Shown here in pieces: positions 42,453 through 51,126 of a stretch of DNA of 64,000 nt (position 1 is its first letter; every line of letters begins with the position of its first letter). The stretch covers positions 106,774 to 170,773 of the forward strand of contig JANMAT010000075.1 in the NCBI GenBank assembly GCA_031359995.1, read 5' to 3'. A model generated the notes under the pieces. That model had not been told where the DNA came from. It saw only the letters and a list, made by a program, of their open reading frames with translations, and did not search any database. A program made the position numbers and the translations under genes. The stretch comes from JANMAT01 sp031359995. GTDB lineage: Bacteria > Actinomycetota > Acidimicrobiia > Acidimicrobiales > Ilumatobacteraceae.

Positions 42453-42798
42453 GCGCGCTCCAGGATGGTGATGGCGCAGGCGAACTCTTCCAGCCCGACC
42501 ATGCCGCCCCCGTTCTGGGCGAGGGCCAACCGGGCGTCGGGAACCTGGCGGGCGCCGGCCTCGCCCCGCAGCTGCATGGTGAGCTCGTGGATCATCGACA
42601 GCCCCGTCGCGCCGACCGGATGGCCCTTCGACACCAGCCCACCGGAGGTGTTCGTGGGGATGGAACCACCGGGCCCGCGCTCGCCCGCGGCCACGAACGG
42701 GCACCCTGGCCGAGGGCGCAGAACCCGAGCTGCTCGAGCTGATGGATCTCGCAGAAGCTGGTGGCGTCGTGCGTGCCGACGATCCAGACGTCCCCCAT
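42449..42798 (-). pseudogene. C-terminal remnant of a lipid-transfer-type thiolase, frameshifted
   Basis: Only the last third of a thiolase remains. The first piece, starting near 42798, reads VWIVGTHDATSFCEIHQLEQ and LGFCALGQG. One base is missing in the run at about 42701-42704 (GGTGCCCG where GGTGGCCCG is expected). The rest continues in the next frame: FVAAGERGPGGSIPTNTSGG, GLVSKGHPVGATGLSMIHEL with the catalytic His, and LAQNGGGMVGLEEFACAITI. The N-terminal domain and nucleophile Cys are absent, so it cannot act as a thiolase. It abuts the divergent toxin gene, and the truncation may date from insertion of that module (inference). Confidence 0.85.
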
Positions 42799-42857
42799 CG
42801 GCACATTCTCGCGCGAGTCGTTTCCACGAACCGGACTCTCGTGCACACGTACCGGGC

Positions 42858-44114
42858 GTGTCGTACTCCGGAGCCGACCCCGACCTGCTCGCCGCCTATG
42901 CGGCCCAATCCCTGAACGCGGCCGAAGCCCTCGGCCCGGTGGAGTCGCGGCTCCACGAGCTCGAGGCCACGCTGCCCCGCGCGGTGCCCCACGCACCGAA
43001 GATCCACGATCTGGTCGACCGGTTCGTGCGGCTCGAACGGCGCACGCGCGCCCTCGGTGAACGCGTGGGCGTGTTCGGTACGAAGCTGCGTGCCGCGCTC
43101 GGCGGTCCGTCGGGCCGGGCGCCCCTGGCCATGCACGGGTTGCTCTTTCCGAACCGGCCCGATTCGCCGCCGCGCCCCGTCGGCTGGGACACGTGGCCCG
43201 CGGCGGCCCGCACCGCCTACCTGAAGTCGGTCGACCCGGCCATCACCAGCATCCGCACGACGAACCCCTACGCGGTCGGTCGCATCGCCGGGGTGGCCGG
43301 CAAGAGCCTCGTGAACGCGCTGGCCGGCTCGGCCGACGGCATCACCAACACGGTCACGTTCGGCCTGGCCCCCGACATCGGCCCGGCCTTCACCGCGGGT
43401 GACACGGCCTTGGCCTACCGCATCGGTCGGGTGGGCGGCACGGTGGCCACCGGCGTGGCCGCGCCCGAGGCGGTGGGTGAGCTGGCGCCCGTGCTCGGCG
43501 AGCAGACGGCCGAGGGGTTCGTGGCCCGGCGTGGTGTCGACATGGTGCTCGGTGCCGCCACCGACGCCAGCCTCAACCCCCATCACTCGGCCGACTCCAT
43601 GTTCGAGGCTGGCGCGCTGGGTGTCTCGGTCGGCGGTGTGCTCGAAGGGGCCGGTCAGGCGTACGCCGCGTGGAGGATCGGCCAGACGGAGCCCACCGTC
43701 ATCGCCCACGGCTTCGACTCGGTCGAGCAGTGGCAGCAGTTCTCCGACCAGCTCCATGCCACGTTCGCCGAGGCCGGCTACCCCGACGCGCAGGCCGCCA
43801 TGCAGGGCAGCGCCGCGTTGGGCCACAGCCCCCACAAGGGCTGGGCGTTCGACGGCGGGCCGAAGCAGAGCGACTTCGACATCGCCGTTGCGTCCGAGCA
43901 GCTCGTCGCCGACGTGACCGCCGCGGGACTCAAACCGCGCAGCGGCGGCATGCGAACGCCACCGCTCAACCGCAAGGCGCTCGACGCCGTGGGCCTGGCC
44001 GATGCCGCTCGCCAGCTGAGCGAGACCGCAGGTCGACCGGTGAACTTCATGGCCTACCGTTCCTTCGTGGACGCCATCGGGCACAAGCCCTCCATCCCCC
44101 TTCCCAAGAAGTAG
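42858..44114 (+). CDS. Putative polymorphic toxin: helical N-terminus, Gly-rich middle, nucleotidyltransferase-like C-terminal domain
   Basis: 418 residues from GTG 42858 (no good ribosome-binding site). Residues 1-80 are predicted helical (YSGADPDLLAAYAAQSLNAA, HDLVDRFVRLERRTRALGER), reminiscent of WXG/ESX-type N-termini although no WxG is present. Residues 130-260 are a Gly/Ala-rich hydrophobic region (YAVGRIAGVAGKSLVNALAG) like pre-toxin domains. The C-terminal part (about 290-418) contains MQGSAALGHSPHKGWAFDG followed by SDFDIAV. The Gly317-Ser318 pair and Asp339-x-Asp341 fit the active site of DNA-polymerase-beta-type nucleotidyltransferases. The stop is followed at once by a small acidic protein. 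Toxin role is inference from architecture and neighbour; no secretion genes are nearby. Confidence 0.65.
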   Translation: MSYSGADPDLLAAYAAQSLNAAEALGPVESRLHELEATLPRAVPHAPKIHDLVDRFVRLERRTRALGERVGVFGTKLRAALGGPSGRAPLAMHGLLFPNRPDSPPRPVGWDTWPAAARTAYLKSVDPAITSIRTTNPYAVGRIAGVAGKSLVNALAGSADGITNTVTFGLAPDIGPAFTAGDTALAYRIGRVGGTVATGVAAPEAVGELAPVLGEQTAEGFVARRGVDMVLGAATDASLNPHHSADSMFEAGALGVSVGGVLEGAGQAYAAWRIGQTEPTVIAHGFDSVEQWQQFSDQLHATFAEAGYPDAQAAMQGSAALGHSPHKGWAFDGGPKQSDFDIAVASEQLVADVTAAGLKPRSGGMRTPPLNRKALDAVGLADAARQLSETAGRPVNFMAYRSFVDAIGHKPSIPLPKK

Positions 44115-44120
44115 GTGCAC

Positions 44121-44576
44121 ATGGCGTACAACCTGTTTGCGGTCATCGGTCGGGCTCACGACGTGGCCGGGCTCGACCATCCCCAGTTGCTTGGCCGCGT
44201 CGATCTCGTCGAGGGCTATGCCCTTCGTCCCCTCGACGTCGACTGGCTCGAGGAGGAATCCGAGGTGCACCCGCGCCAGTTCGACGATGTCGTGACGCTC
44301 ATCGGCGATGCCATGATCGCCGCGTCGGCCGGGCACCCCATCGCCTACGTCGCCATCGAGACCTTCGGCGGTTCGCTCGAGGTGAACGGCGCCGCGGTGT
44401 GGTCCGAGGGCGCGATCGTGCACCGCGATCTCGTGGAAGGCGAGACGGCCGAGGGCCGTACCGTGCTGCCGTGCGAGGAAGCCCTCGCCCTCATCGGGGT
44501 CGTCGCCATGGCGGGCCACGATGCGTTCGACACGCTCGGGCTGGGTCGGTATCGCTCCACCGAGGAATGGCGCTAG
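44121..44576 (+). CDS. Putative immunity protein for the adjacent toxin
   Basis: 151 residues, acidic, no signal peptide or membrane segment, mixed alpha/beta (AYNLFAVIGRAHDVAGLDHP, IAYVAIETFGGSLEVNGAAV). No family is recognised. It begins six bases after the toxin stop codon (ATG 44121; a GTG at 44115 is also in frame), and the pairing of a small acidic cytoplasmic protein directly after a polymorphic-type toxin is the usual immunity arrangement. Assignment rests on position and size only. Confidence 0.55.
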   Translation: MAYNLFAVIGRAHDVAGLDHPQLLGRVDLVEGYALRPLDVDWLEEESEVHPRQFDDVVTLIGDAMIAASAGHPIAYVAIETFGGSLEVNGAAVWSEGAIVHRDLVEGETAEGRTVLPCEEALALIGVVAMAGHDAFDTLGLGRYRSTEEWR

Positions 44577-44597
44577 GACGGCCCGGTCGTGGTTCGC

Positions 44598-45104
44598 TCA
44601 GCGCGTGCGAGACGGTGGAGCAGAACGGCCACTGAGGTACGGCACGAACCGGGGCGTGTGGGCGGCGTACGACACGTACTCGGCGTAGCGGGCCACGAGC
44701 AGGCGCTCCTCGAATCGGGCCTTCACGGTGAACAGCGCGAACAGGGCCAGCAGCGCGGCCACCTTCCACCCGCTGGCCGACCACACGACCTCGCCCGCCG
44801 CGGCCAGCAACAGCCCGGCGTAGATGGGGTGGCGCACGAAGCGGTACAGACCGCTCGTGTGCAGCGTGGACGATGCCGTCGGCGTGGGCAGCGGGGTCAG
44901 GCTGGCGCCCAGACCACCGGCGCCGGCCAGGGCGGCCAGCACGCCGGCCACGATCAGCAGCAGACCGATGGCCTCGACGGTGTCGCGGCGGGGCCACCAC
45001 CCGCCGGGCGGGGCGATCACCAGCACGGCCAGCAGGATCACCTGCATGGCCACCATGGCGACGCCGCGGCGTCGGTCATGGGCGATCGTTCCCGGCTCGG
45101 CCAT
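44598..45104 (-). CDS. Isoprenylcysteine carboxyl methyltransferase (ICMT/PEMT)-family membrane protein
   Basis: 168 residues with four or five hydrophobic helices. The C-terminal signature GLYRFVRHPIYAGLLL and EERLLVARYAEYVSY places it in the membrane methyltransferase family related to ICMT and phospholipid methyltransferases, where the RHP and EE motifs contact S-adenosylmethionine. ATG 45104 has GAGG eight bases upstream; ATG 45122 is possible. The substrate is unknown. It is convergent with the immunity gene and divergent from the glutamate dehydrogenase. Confidence 0.85.
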   Translation of the reverse strand: MAEPGTIAHDRRRGVAMVAMQVILLAVLVIAPPGGWWPRRDTVEAIGLLLIVAGVLAALAGAGGLGASLTPLPTPTASSTLHTSGLYRFVRHPIYAGLLLAAAGEVVWSASGWKVAALLALFALFTVKARFEERLLVARYAEYVSYAAHTPRFVPYLSGRSAPPSRTR

Positions 45105-45211
45105 TCCCCCATCCTCACCCATCCTGTGCCCGGGGGACGGTCGCTACGCCGGAACTTGGGGTTAGATTCGCATTGCCATCGCCAACGACGTCGGTGGCAG
45201 ATGGGGTGACC

Positions 45212-48200
45212 ATGTCCATCGAGACCACGTCCGTCCCCGGCGGCGTGCCGATGCCGTTGCCGGATGAAGCCGCGCTCGACGGTTTGTCCGAGCACAACCC
45301 CGTGTTCGCCCGTTTCGACGTGACGAGCAGGACCACACCGCATCTGCGGGTCGCCGTGCTGCACCGCCCGGCCACGCTTTCCACGCTCGTGCCGTTGATC
45401 GAGCGGCTGGGGCTCGAGGTGCTCGACGAGCAGTCGATCACCCTGCGGCGCGCCGACGGTGCCAGCGTCTGGTGGCACGATCTGGGCGTACGGCATCCGC
45501 AGACGAGCGCGCTGGCGTCGGCCACCACCCGCGCCGAGGCCGAGCACGTGCTCGAGTCGTTGTGGCGCGGCGAGGTCGAGGCCGACGGCTTCAACCGGCT
45601 CGTCCTCAGCGCCGGTCTGCGCCGCCGTCATGTCGAGGTGCTGCGGGCCTACGCCCGCTACCAGCGCCAGGTGGGCACCACCTACAGCCAGGGCTACCTG
45701 GAGGACACGCTGGTGCGCCACGCCGACCTGGCCCAGCGCCTGGTCGACCTGTTCGAGGTGCGCTTCGATCCGGCCAACGAGCGCGACCGCAATGAGCGCA
45801 CCGGTGAGGTCACCGCCGAGATCCTGACCGCGCTCGACGCCGTGGCCAGCTTGGACGAGGACCGCATCCTGCGCGCCTTCCTTGCGCTGGTGCACGCCAC
45901 GGTGCGCACGAACGCGTACCGTCGCCGAGACGACGGTCGCGTCGGCGCCGGTGCGCTGGCGTTCAAGCTCGATCCGTCGAAGGTGCCCGATCTACCGCTA
46001 CCCCGACCGGCGGCCGAGATCTGGGTGAGCTCGTCACGGGTGGAGGGCGTGCACCTGCGCGGTGGTCGCGTCGCCCGCGGCGGTCTGCGTTGGAGCGATC
46101 GCAAGGAGGACTTCCGCACCGAGGTGCTCGGCCTCATGAAGGCTCAGATGGTGAAGAACGCCGTCATCGTGCCCACCGGGGCCAAGGGCGGCTTCATCGT
46201 GCGCCGCTACGAGGCGATGGCGGCCGATCCCGACGCGCAGCGCGCCGAGGTCGTGGTCGCCTACCGCATCTTCGTGGGTGCGCTGCTCGACGTGACCGAC
46301 AACGTGGTGGGCGACCACGTCGTGCCGCCGCCCGACGTGGTGCGCCACGACGGCGACGATCCGTACCTGGTGGTGGCGGCCGACAAGGGCACGGCCACCT
46401 TTTCCGACATCGCCAACGACATCGCCGTGGGCTACGGGTTCTGGTTGGGCGACGCGTTCGCGTCGGGTGGGCGCACCGGCTACGACCACAAGGTGCTCGG
46501 CATCACCGCCCGGGGCGCGTGGGAGAGCGTGCGCCGCCACTTCCGAACGCTCGGTCGTGACGCCGATCGCGATGCGCTCACGGTGGTGGGCATCGGCGAC
46601 ATGTCGGGCGACGTGTTCGGCAACGGCATGCTCATGTCGCCCCACGTGCAGGTGGTGGCGGCGTTCGACCACCGTCACGTCTTCGTCGACCCGAACCCCG
46701 ATCCGGCCCGGTCGTTCGCCGAGCGGAGCCGTCTGTTCGCGCTGCCTCGTTCGTCGTGGGCCGACTACGACGCGTCGCTCATCTCCGCCGGCGGCGGCGT
46801 GTTCCCCCGTTCGGCCAAGACGGTGCCCCTGTCGAAGGAGGTGCGCGAGCGCCTCGGCATCAGCGCGACCGCGCTGGCGCCGACCGAGCTGATCTCGGCG
46901 ATCCTGTGCGCGCCGGTCGACCTGCTGTGGAACGGCGGCATCGGCACCTACGTGAAGGCGTCGGTGGAGCACCACAGCGAGGTCGGCGACCGCGCCAACG
47001 ACGGCCTGCGCGTGAACGGTGAGCAGCTGCGGTGTGCGGTGGTGGCCGAGGGCGGGAACCTCGGCTTCACCCAGCGGGGCCGCATCGAAGCGGCGCTGCA
47101 GGGCGTGCTCGTCAACACCGATGCCATCGACAACTCGGCCGGCGTCGACTGCTCCGACCACGAGGTGAACCTGAAGATCCTGCTCGACGGCGAGGTCGCC
47201 GTCGGCCGGCTCGAGGTGAGCGAGCGCAACGCCCTGCTCGCCTCGGTGGCCGACGACGTGAGCGAACTGGTGCTGAACGACAACCGCAACCAGAACCTCG
47301 AGTTGGCCATGGCCCGGGCCCGCGCCGCCGAGCGGGTGGAGCTGCACGCGCGCTACCTGCGCCAGCTCGAGGCCGAGGGGCTCATCAACCGCGAGCTCGA
47401 GCAACTGCCCAACACCAAGACGATCGGTGAGCGCCAGTTGGCCGGGCTCGGCCTCACCACGCCCGAGTTCTCGGTGCTGCTGGCCTACACGAAGACCACG
47501 AACATCCACGAGCTGCTCGAGAGCGATCTGCCCGACGACCCCTACGTGCAGCCGACGTTGGCCGAGTACTTCCCGGCTCCGTTCCGCGAGCGGTTCGGTG
47601 ACGTGATGGGTCGACACCGGCTGCGGCGCGAGATCATCGCCACCTCGCTCATCAACGAGATGGTGAACCGCAACGGCATCACCTTCGACCACCGCCTCAC
47701 GGAAGAGACCGGCGCGTCGGTGGCCGACTCGGTGCGGGCCTGGCTGGTGAGCCGCGACGTGTTCGAGATGCGGCGCTGGTGGGAGGCCATCGACGCTCTG
47801 CCGTCCACGCTCGACGCCGCCACCCAGCTCGAGCTCTACCTGCACCTGCGGCGACTGGTCGATCGGGGCGCGCTGTGGCTGCTGCGCCACCGGCGCTCCT
47901 CGTTCGACCTCGCCGGTGCCGTCGCCGAGCTCGGGCTGGGCATCGCCCGGGTGGCGGGCCGCCTCGACGAGCTCATGGCCGGTTCGGTGGCCCGTGACGT
48001 GCGGGTGGCCACGCAGCGCTACGTCGAGCAGGGTCTGGACGCCGAGATGGCGCGCCATGCCGCTTCGTGGAGCCGGCTGCACGTGGCCCTCGACGTCGTC
48101 GAGCTGGCGGCGGGGCGCGGCCGTACGCCCGAGGACACCGCCACCGCCTACTGGCTGGTGTTCGAGCAGCTCGGGGTGGACTGGCTGTGGGACGCGGTGA

Positions 48201-48484
48201 GCGCCCTGCCCCGCCAGACCCGCTGGCAGAACCAGGCCCGCAGCGCGTTGCGTGACGACCTGCAGCTGGCGCTGCGCAGCCTGACCGACGAGGTCCTGCG
48301 GGCCGGCGACCGCTATGACGCCCCCAACGTGCTCATGATCACCTGGGCCGAGGCCGACCGCCGCGCTATCGAGCGCACGGCCCGGGTGCTGTCCGACGTC
48401 CGCACCGCCGGCGTGATCGATGTCACCACCCTCACGGTCGCCGTGCGCCAGCTACGGAACCTGGTGGCCATCTCGGCGGTCTAG
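45212..48484 (+). CDS. gdhB: NAD-specific glutamate dehydrogenase, short form
   Basis: 1090 residues. Oxidatively deaminates glutamate to 2-oxoglutarate. Contains the large-GDH catalytic core: RGGLRWSDRKEDFRTEVLGL, MVKNAVIVPTGAKGGFIVRR with the catalytic Lys, the Rossmann part VVGIGDMSGDVFGNGMLMSP and LLWNGGIGTYVKAS. A long helical C-terminal region follows (about 700-1090). Actinobacterial enzymes of this type usually have about 1600 residues; the N-terminal 450-500 residues (ACT-like regulatory domains) are absent. The size is nearer the 115-kDa class. ATG 45212 is the only good start, and no coding sequence for the missing part lies upstream. Followed 72 bp later by gltX. The symbol is used loosely. 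Confidence 0.9.
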   Translation: MSIETTSVPGGVPMPLPDEAALDGLSEHNPVFARFDVTSRTTPHLRVAVLHRPATLSTLVPLIERLGLEVLDEQSITLRRADGASVWWHDLGVRHPQTSALASATTRAEAEHVLESLWRGEVEADGFNRLVLSAGLRRRHVEVLRAYARYQRQVGTTYSQGYLEDTLVRHADLAQRLVDLFEVRFDPANERDRNERTGEVTAEILTALDAVASLDEDRILRAFLALVHATVRTNAYRRRDDGRVGAGALAFKLDPSKVPDLPLPRPAAEIWVSSSRVEGVHLRGGRVARGGLRWSDRKEDFRTEVLGLMKAQMVKNAVIVPTGAKGGFIVRRYEAMAADPDAQRAEVVVAYRIFVGALLDVTDNVVGDHVVPPPDVVRHDGDDPYLVVAADKGTATFSDIANDIAVGYGFWLGDAFASGGRTGYDHKVLGITARGAWESVRRHFRTLGRDADRDALTVVGIGDMSGDVFGNGMLMSPHVQVVAAFDHRHVFVDPNPDPARSFAERSRLFALPRSSWADYDASLISAGGGVFPRSAKTVPLSKEVRERLGISATALAPTELISAILCAPVDLLWNGGIGTYVKASVEHHSEVGDRANDGLRVNGEQLRCAVVAEGGNLGFTQRGRIEAALQGVLVNTDAIDNSAGVDCSDHEVNLKILLDGEVAVGRLEVSERNALLASVADDVSELVLNDNRNQNLELAMARARAAERVELHARYLRQLEAEGLINRELEQLPNTKTIGERQLAGLGLTTPEFSVLLAYTKTTNIHELLESDLPDDPYVQPTLAEYFPAPFRERFGDVMGRHRLRREIIATSLINEMVNRNGITFDHRLTEETGASVADSVRAWLVSRDVFEMRRWWEAIDALPSTLDAATQLELYLHLRRLVDRGALWLLRHRRSSFDLAGAVAELGLGIARVAGRLDELMAGSVARDVRVATQRYVEQGLDAEMARHAASWSRLHVALDVVELAAGRGRTPEDTATAYWLVFEQLGVDWLWDAVSALPRQTRWQNQARSALRDDLQLALRSLTDEVLRAGDRYDAPNVLMITWAEADRRAIERTARVLSDVRTAGVIDVTTLTVAVRQLRNLVAISAV

Positions 48485-48556
48485 CAGCGTGGTGCTGATC
48501 GTCTCCGCCGTCGCCCGTCCGGAACCCTCGCGCACCGGCTGGCTAGCCTGAGGTCG

Positions 48557-49954
48557 ATGTCGTCCCGACCGTTCCGCGTGCGCTTCGCGCCTTCACCCAC
48601 CGGCTACTTCCACGTGGGTGGTGCCCGGACCGCGCTGTACAACTGGATCCTCGCCCAGCAGCACCACGGCACCTTCGTGCTGCGGGTGGAGGACACCGAC
48701 GAGGCGCGCAACCGCCCCGAGTGGACCGACGGCATCATCAGCGCGCTGGAGTGGATCGGCGTCGCCCGCGGCACCTACGAGGGGCCTCACTTCCAGAGCG
48801 AGTACGCCGCCAGCCACATCGACGCCGCCGGCAAGCTGTATGCCGACGGCAACGCCTACTACTGCGACTGCACGCAAGAGGTCGTCCGCCAGCGGGTGGG
48901 CCCCAACAAGGGCTACGACGGGTTCTGCCGCCAGCGGGGCCTGGGCCCGGCCGAGGGCCGGCCGATGCGCTTCAAGGTGCCCCGGCCGGGCCGCACCACG
49001 GTGGTCGATCTCATCCGCGGTGAGCCGGTGTTCGACCACGACACCATCGAGGACTTCGTCCTGCTGCGCGGCAACGGCACCGTCATGTTCCTGCTGGCCA
49101 ACGTGGTCGACGACATGGCCATGAACATCAGTCACGTCATCCGCGCCGAGGAGCACCTGCCCAACACGCCCAAGCAGCAGCTGCTCTGGCTCTCGTTGGG
49201 CGCCGAGCCGCCCATCTGGGCCCACGTGCCGCTGCTGGTGAACGAGAAGCGCCAGAAGCTGTCGAAGCGCCGCGACCCGGTGGCCATGGAGATGTACCGG
49301 GACGAGGGGTACCTGGCCGAGGCCATGAAGAACTACCTCATGCTGCTGGGCTGGAACCCGCCGGGCGATGCCGAGATCGTGCCGTGGTCGCTCATCGAGC
49401 TGTCGTTCAAGCTGGAAGACGTGAACTCGTCACCGGCGTTCTTCGACGTGAGGAAGCTGCGGGCCTTCAACGGCGAGTACATCCGCGCCCTCACCGTCGA
49501 GCAGTTCACCGAGGCGTGTCAGCCGTGGCTCACCGGGGCCAAGGCGCTCTGGCCGGTCGAGTGGTTCGACCCGGCGGCATGGGCCACCATGGCCCCACTG
49601 GTGCAGACCCGGGTCGAGGTCCTGGGCGACGTGCCCGGCATGGTCGACTTCATCTTCGGTGAGCCGGTGGTCGACCCCGCCGCGTGGGCCAAGGCCACGG
49701 CCGCCCCGGCCCCGGCCCTGCTCGACGACGTCATCGACACCTACGAAGCGATCCCGTCGTGGACGGCCGACGCGCTCAAGAGCGAGCTCGAGGTCATCGG
49801 CACCCGGCACGGGCTCAAGCTGGGCAAAGCCCAGGCGCCCGTGCGGGTGGCCGTCACCGGCCGTAGCGTGGGGCCGCCCCTCTTCGAATCGCTCGAGGTG
49901 CTCGGGCACGACCGCACGCTGGCCCGGCTCCGGGCGGCCCGGGTGCAGCTCTGA
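48557..49954 (+). CDS. gltX: Glutamyl-tRNA synthetase
   Basis: 465 residues. Class I synthetase with the HIGH-type motif RFAPSPTGYFHVGGARTALY and KMSKS-type motif NEKRQKLSKRRDPVAM; LRVEDTDEARNRPEW and the helical anticodon-binding C-terminus are normal. In actinobacteria this enzyme usually also charges tRNA-Gln with Glu, which GatCAB then amidates; no glutaminyl-tRNA synthetase is seen here. ATG 48557. It is followed by a DUF218 gene and then by tRNA-Gln and tRNA-Glu, its two likely substrates. Confidence 0.97.
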   Translation: MSSRPFRVRFAPSPTGYFHVGGARTALYNWILAQQHHGTFVLRVEDTDEARNRPEWTDGIISALEWIGVARGTYEGPHFQSEYAASHIDAAGKLYADGNAYYCDCTQEVVRQRVGPNKGYDGFCRQRGLGPAEGRPMRFKVPRPGRTTVVDLIRGEPVFDHDTIEDFVLLRGNGTVMFLLANVVDDMAMNISHVIRAEEHLPNTPKQQLLWLSLGAEPPIWAHVPLLVNEKRQKLSKRRDPVAMEMYRDEGYLAEAMKNYLMLLGWNPPGDAEIVPWSLIELSFKLEDVNSSPAFFDVRKLRAFNGEYIRALTVEQFTEACQPWLTGAKALWPVEWFDPAAWATMAPLVQTRVEVLGDVPGMVDFIFGEPVVDPAAWAKATAAPAPALLDDVIDTYEAIPSWTADALKSELEVIGTRHGLKLGKAQAPVRVAVTGRSVGPPLFESLEVLGHDRTLARLRAARVQL

Positions 49955-49992
49955 CCCGCGTCGTCGACCCCACGCCCACCGGCGAGGTCCCG

Positions 49993-50652
49993 GTGGTGCC
50001 GGCCGATGGTGCCGCCGCGCCCCGGTCGCGCCGGCGTCGGTGGCTGCGCTGGATCGTGCGGGGGGTGCTGGCGCTGGCCGCCCTGGCCGTCGTGTACGTG
50101 GGGACGGTGTTCGTCGAGGTGTGGTGGTTCGGGCGCCACGACCAGGCCCGCCCGGTGGACGCCATCGTGGTGATGGGGGCCGCCCAGTACGACGGCACGG
50201 CCTCACCGGTGCTGCAGGCCCGGCTCGACCACGCCCTGGCCCTGTACGAGCGGGGCCTGGCGCCGCTGGTGGTGGTCACCGGGGGCAAGCTGCCGGCCGA
50301 CCGGTTCACCGAGGCGGCCACCGCGTCGCGCTACCTGCGCGACCGGGGCGTGCCGGCCGAGGCGATCCTGCGCGACGACCAGGGCCGCACGTCGTGGCAG
50401 GAGCTGCAGGCGGTGGCGGCGGTGCTGACGGGTCGGGGCCTGAAGCGGGTGCTGGTCGTGTCCGACCCGTACCACCAGCGCCGGGTCATCGGCATGGCCC
50501 GCGACCTGGGTCTGTCGGCGTGGTCGTCGCCCACCCGCACCAGCCCTGAGGGGTTCGGTCATCTGGCGCCCCACTACGCCCAGGAGGCCGTGGGCGTGGC
50601 GGCCGCCCACGTGATCGGCTTCCGCCACCTGGTCTGGATCGATCCGGGCTGA
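49993..50652 (+). CDS. YdcF/SanA-family (DUF218) membrane-anchored protein
   Basis: 219 residues. N-terminal basic patch (RSRRRRWLRW) and one membrane segment (GVLALAALAVVYVGTVFV), then an extracytoplasmic alpha/beta domain with VDAIVVMGAAQYDGTASPVL, LVVVTGGKLPADRFTEAA, LRDDQGRTSWQELQAV and VVSDPYHQRRVIGMARDLGL. These are the nucleotide-like binding motifs of the SanA/ElyC/YdcF family, implicated in envelope integrity and vancomycin exclusion in enterobacteria. Tandem GTG codons at 49993 and 49996. Starts 38 bp after gltX on the same strand. Biochemical role of the family is unsettled. Confidence 0.88.
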   Translation: MVPADGAAAPRSRRRRWLRWIVRGVLALAALAVVYVGTVFVEVWWFGRHDQARPVDAIVVMGAAQYDGTASPVLQARLDHALALYERGLAPLVVVTGGKLPADRFTEAATASRYLRDRGVPAEAILRDDQGRTSWQELQAVAAVLTGRGLKRVLVVSDPYHQRRVIGMARDLGLSAWSSPTRTSPEGFGHLAPHYAQEAVGVAAAHVIGFRHLVWIDPG

Positions 50653-50701
50653 ACCGGTGTGCAGACCGGCCCCGAGGCCCGGTAGAGTCTTCGGCGCCCG
50701 A

Positions 50702-50773
50702 TGGGGAGTGGTGTAACTGGCAACACAGCAGGTTCTGGTCCTGTTATTCAGGGTTCGATTCCTTGCTCCCCAG
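50702..50773 (+). tRNA. tRNA-Gln (anticodon CTG)
   Basis: 72 nt. Acceptor stem TGGGGAG/CTCCCCA, anticodon stem GCAGG/CCTGT with loop TTCTGGT giving anticodon CTG, and T-arm with GGTTCGATTCC. CCA is not encoded. A TAGAGT -10-like box lies at 50683-50688. Confidence 0.95.
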
Positions 50774-50780
50774 CTCTGTC

Positions 50781-50811
50781 CCGGCCGGTCGTCATGCCGA
50801 CGACCGGCCGG
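50781..50811 (+). terminator. Hairpin terminator after tRNA-Gln
   Basis: CCGGCCGGTCGTC (50781-50793) and GACGACCGGCCGG (50799-50811) form a perfect 13-bp stem with a 5-nt loop, eight bases after the tRNA. This separates the tRNA-Gln and tRNA-Glu transcripts. Confidence 0.85.
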
Positions 50812-50865
50812 TTCGCGTCCGGGTCAGGTGGGGGTGCCGGCGGCCCGATCGACCGGCCAACCCGG

Positions 50866-50894
50866 TTGGACCGGCGGGGGGCCGCTGCTAGTCT
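50866..50894 (+). promoter_or_regulatory. Promoter of tRNA-Glu
   Basis: TTGGAC (50866-50871) and TAGTCT (50889-50894) are spaced by exactly 17 bp, predicting a start about 10 bp before the tRNA. Confidence 0.65.
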
Positions 50895-50909
50895 TCCGTC
50901 CCGCTACTT

Positions 50910-50985
50910 GGCCCCATCGTCTAGTGGCCTAGGACACCACCCTCTCAAGGTGGCGGCACGGGTTCGAATCCCGTTGGGGCTGCCA
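50910..50985 (+). tRNA. tRNA-Glu (anticodon CTC)
   Basis: 76 nt with encoded CCA. Acceptor GGCCCCA/TGGGGCT (G-T at the end pair), anticodon loop CTCTCAA giving CTC, and T-arm GGGTTCGAATCCC. The 3' end adjoins a truncated integrase gene, the typical insertion side for tRNA-targeting elements. Confidence 0.96.
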
Positions 50986-51126
50986 AGAAAGTCCAGGTCA
51001 CAGGCCTGGCGAGGCGCTCGGAACGGCGGCATCGAGGCCCGTTACACCCGGTTTCCACCCTGGGGTGACGGCCCGTCCGAGGGGGTCGCGACGTACGGTT
51101 TCGACCATCCCGCGGGGGAGGGTCGG

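Noticed and set aside
43199..44114. Classical WXG100 domain at the N-terminus of the toxin candidate
   Set aside because: The N-terminal helices lack a WxG turn and the YxxxD/E secretion tail was not found, so only a loose resemblance is stated.
42453..44519. Long minus-strand extension upstream of the P450 start
   Set aside because: Its sequence is antisense to the toxin and immunity genes and lacks domains; the P450 family starts at ATG 42452.
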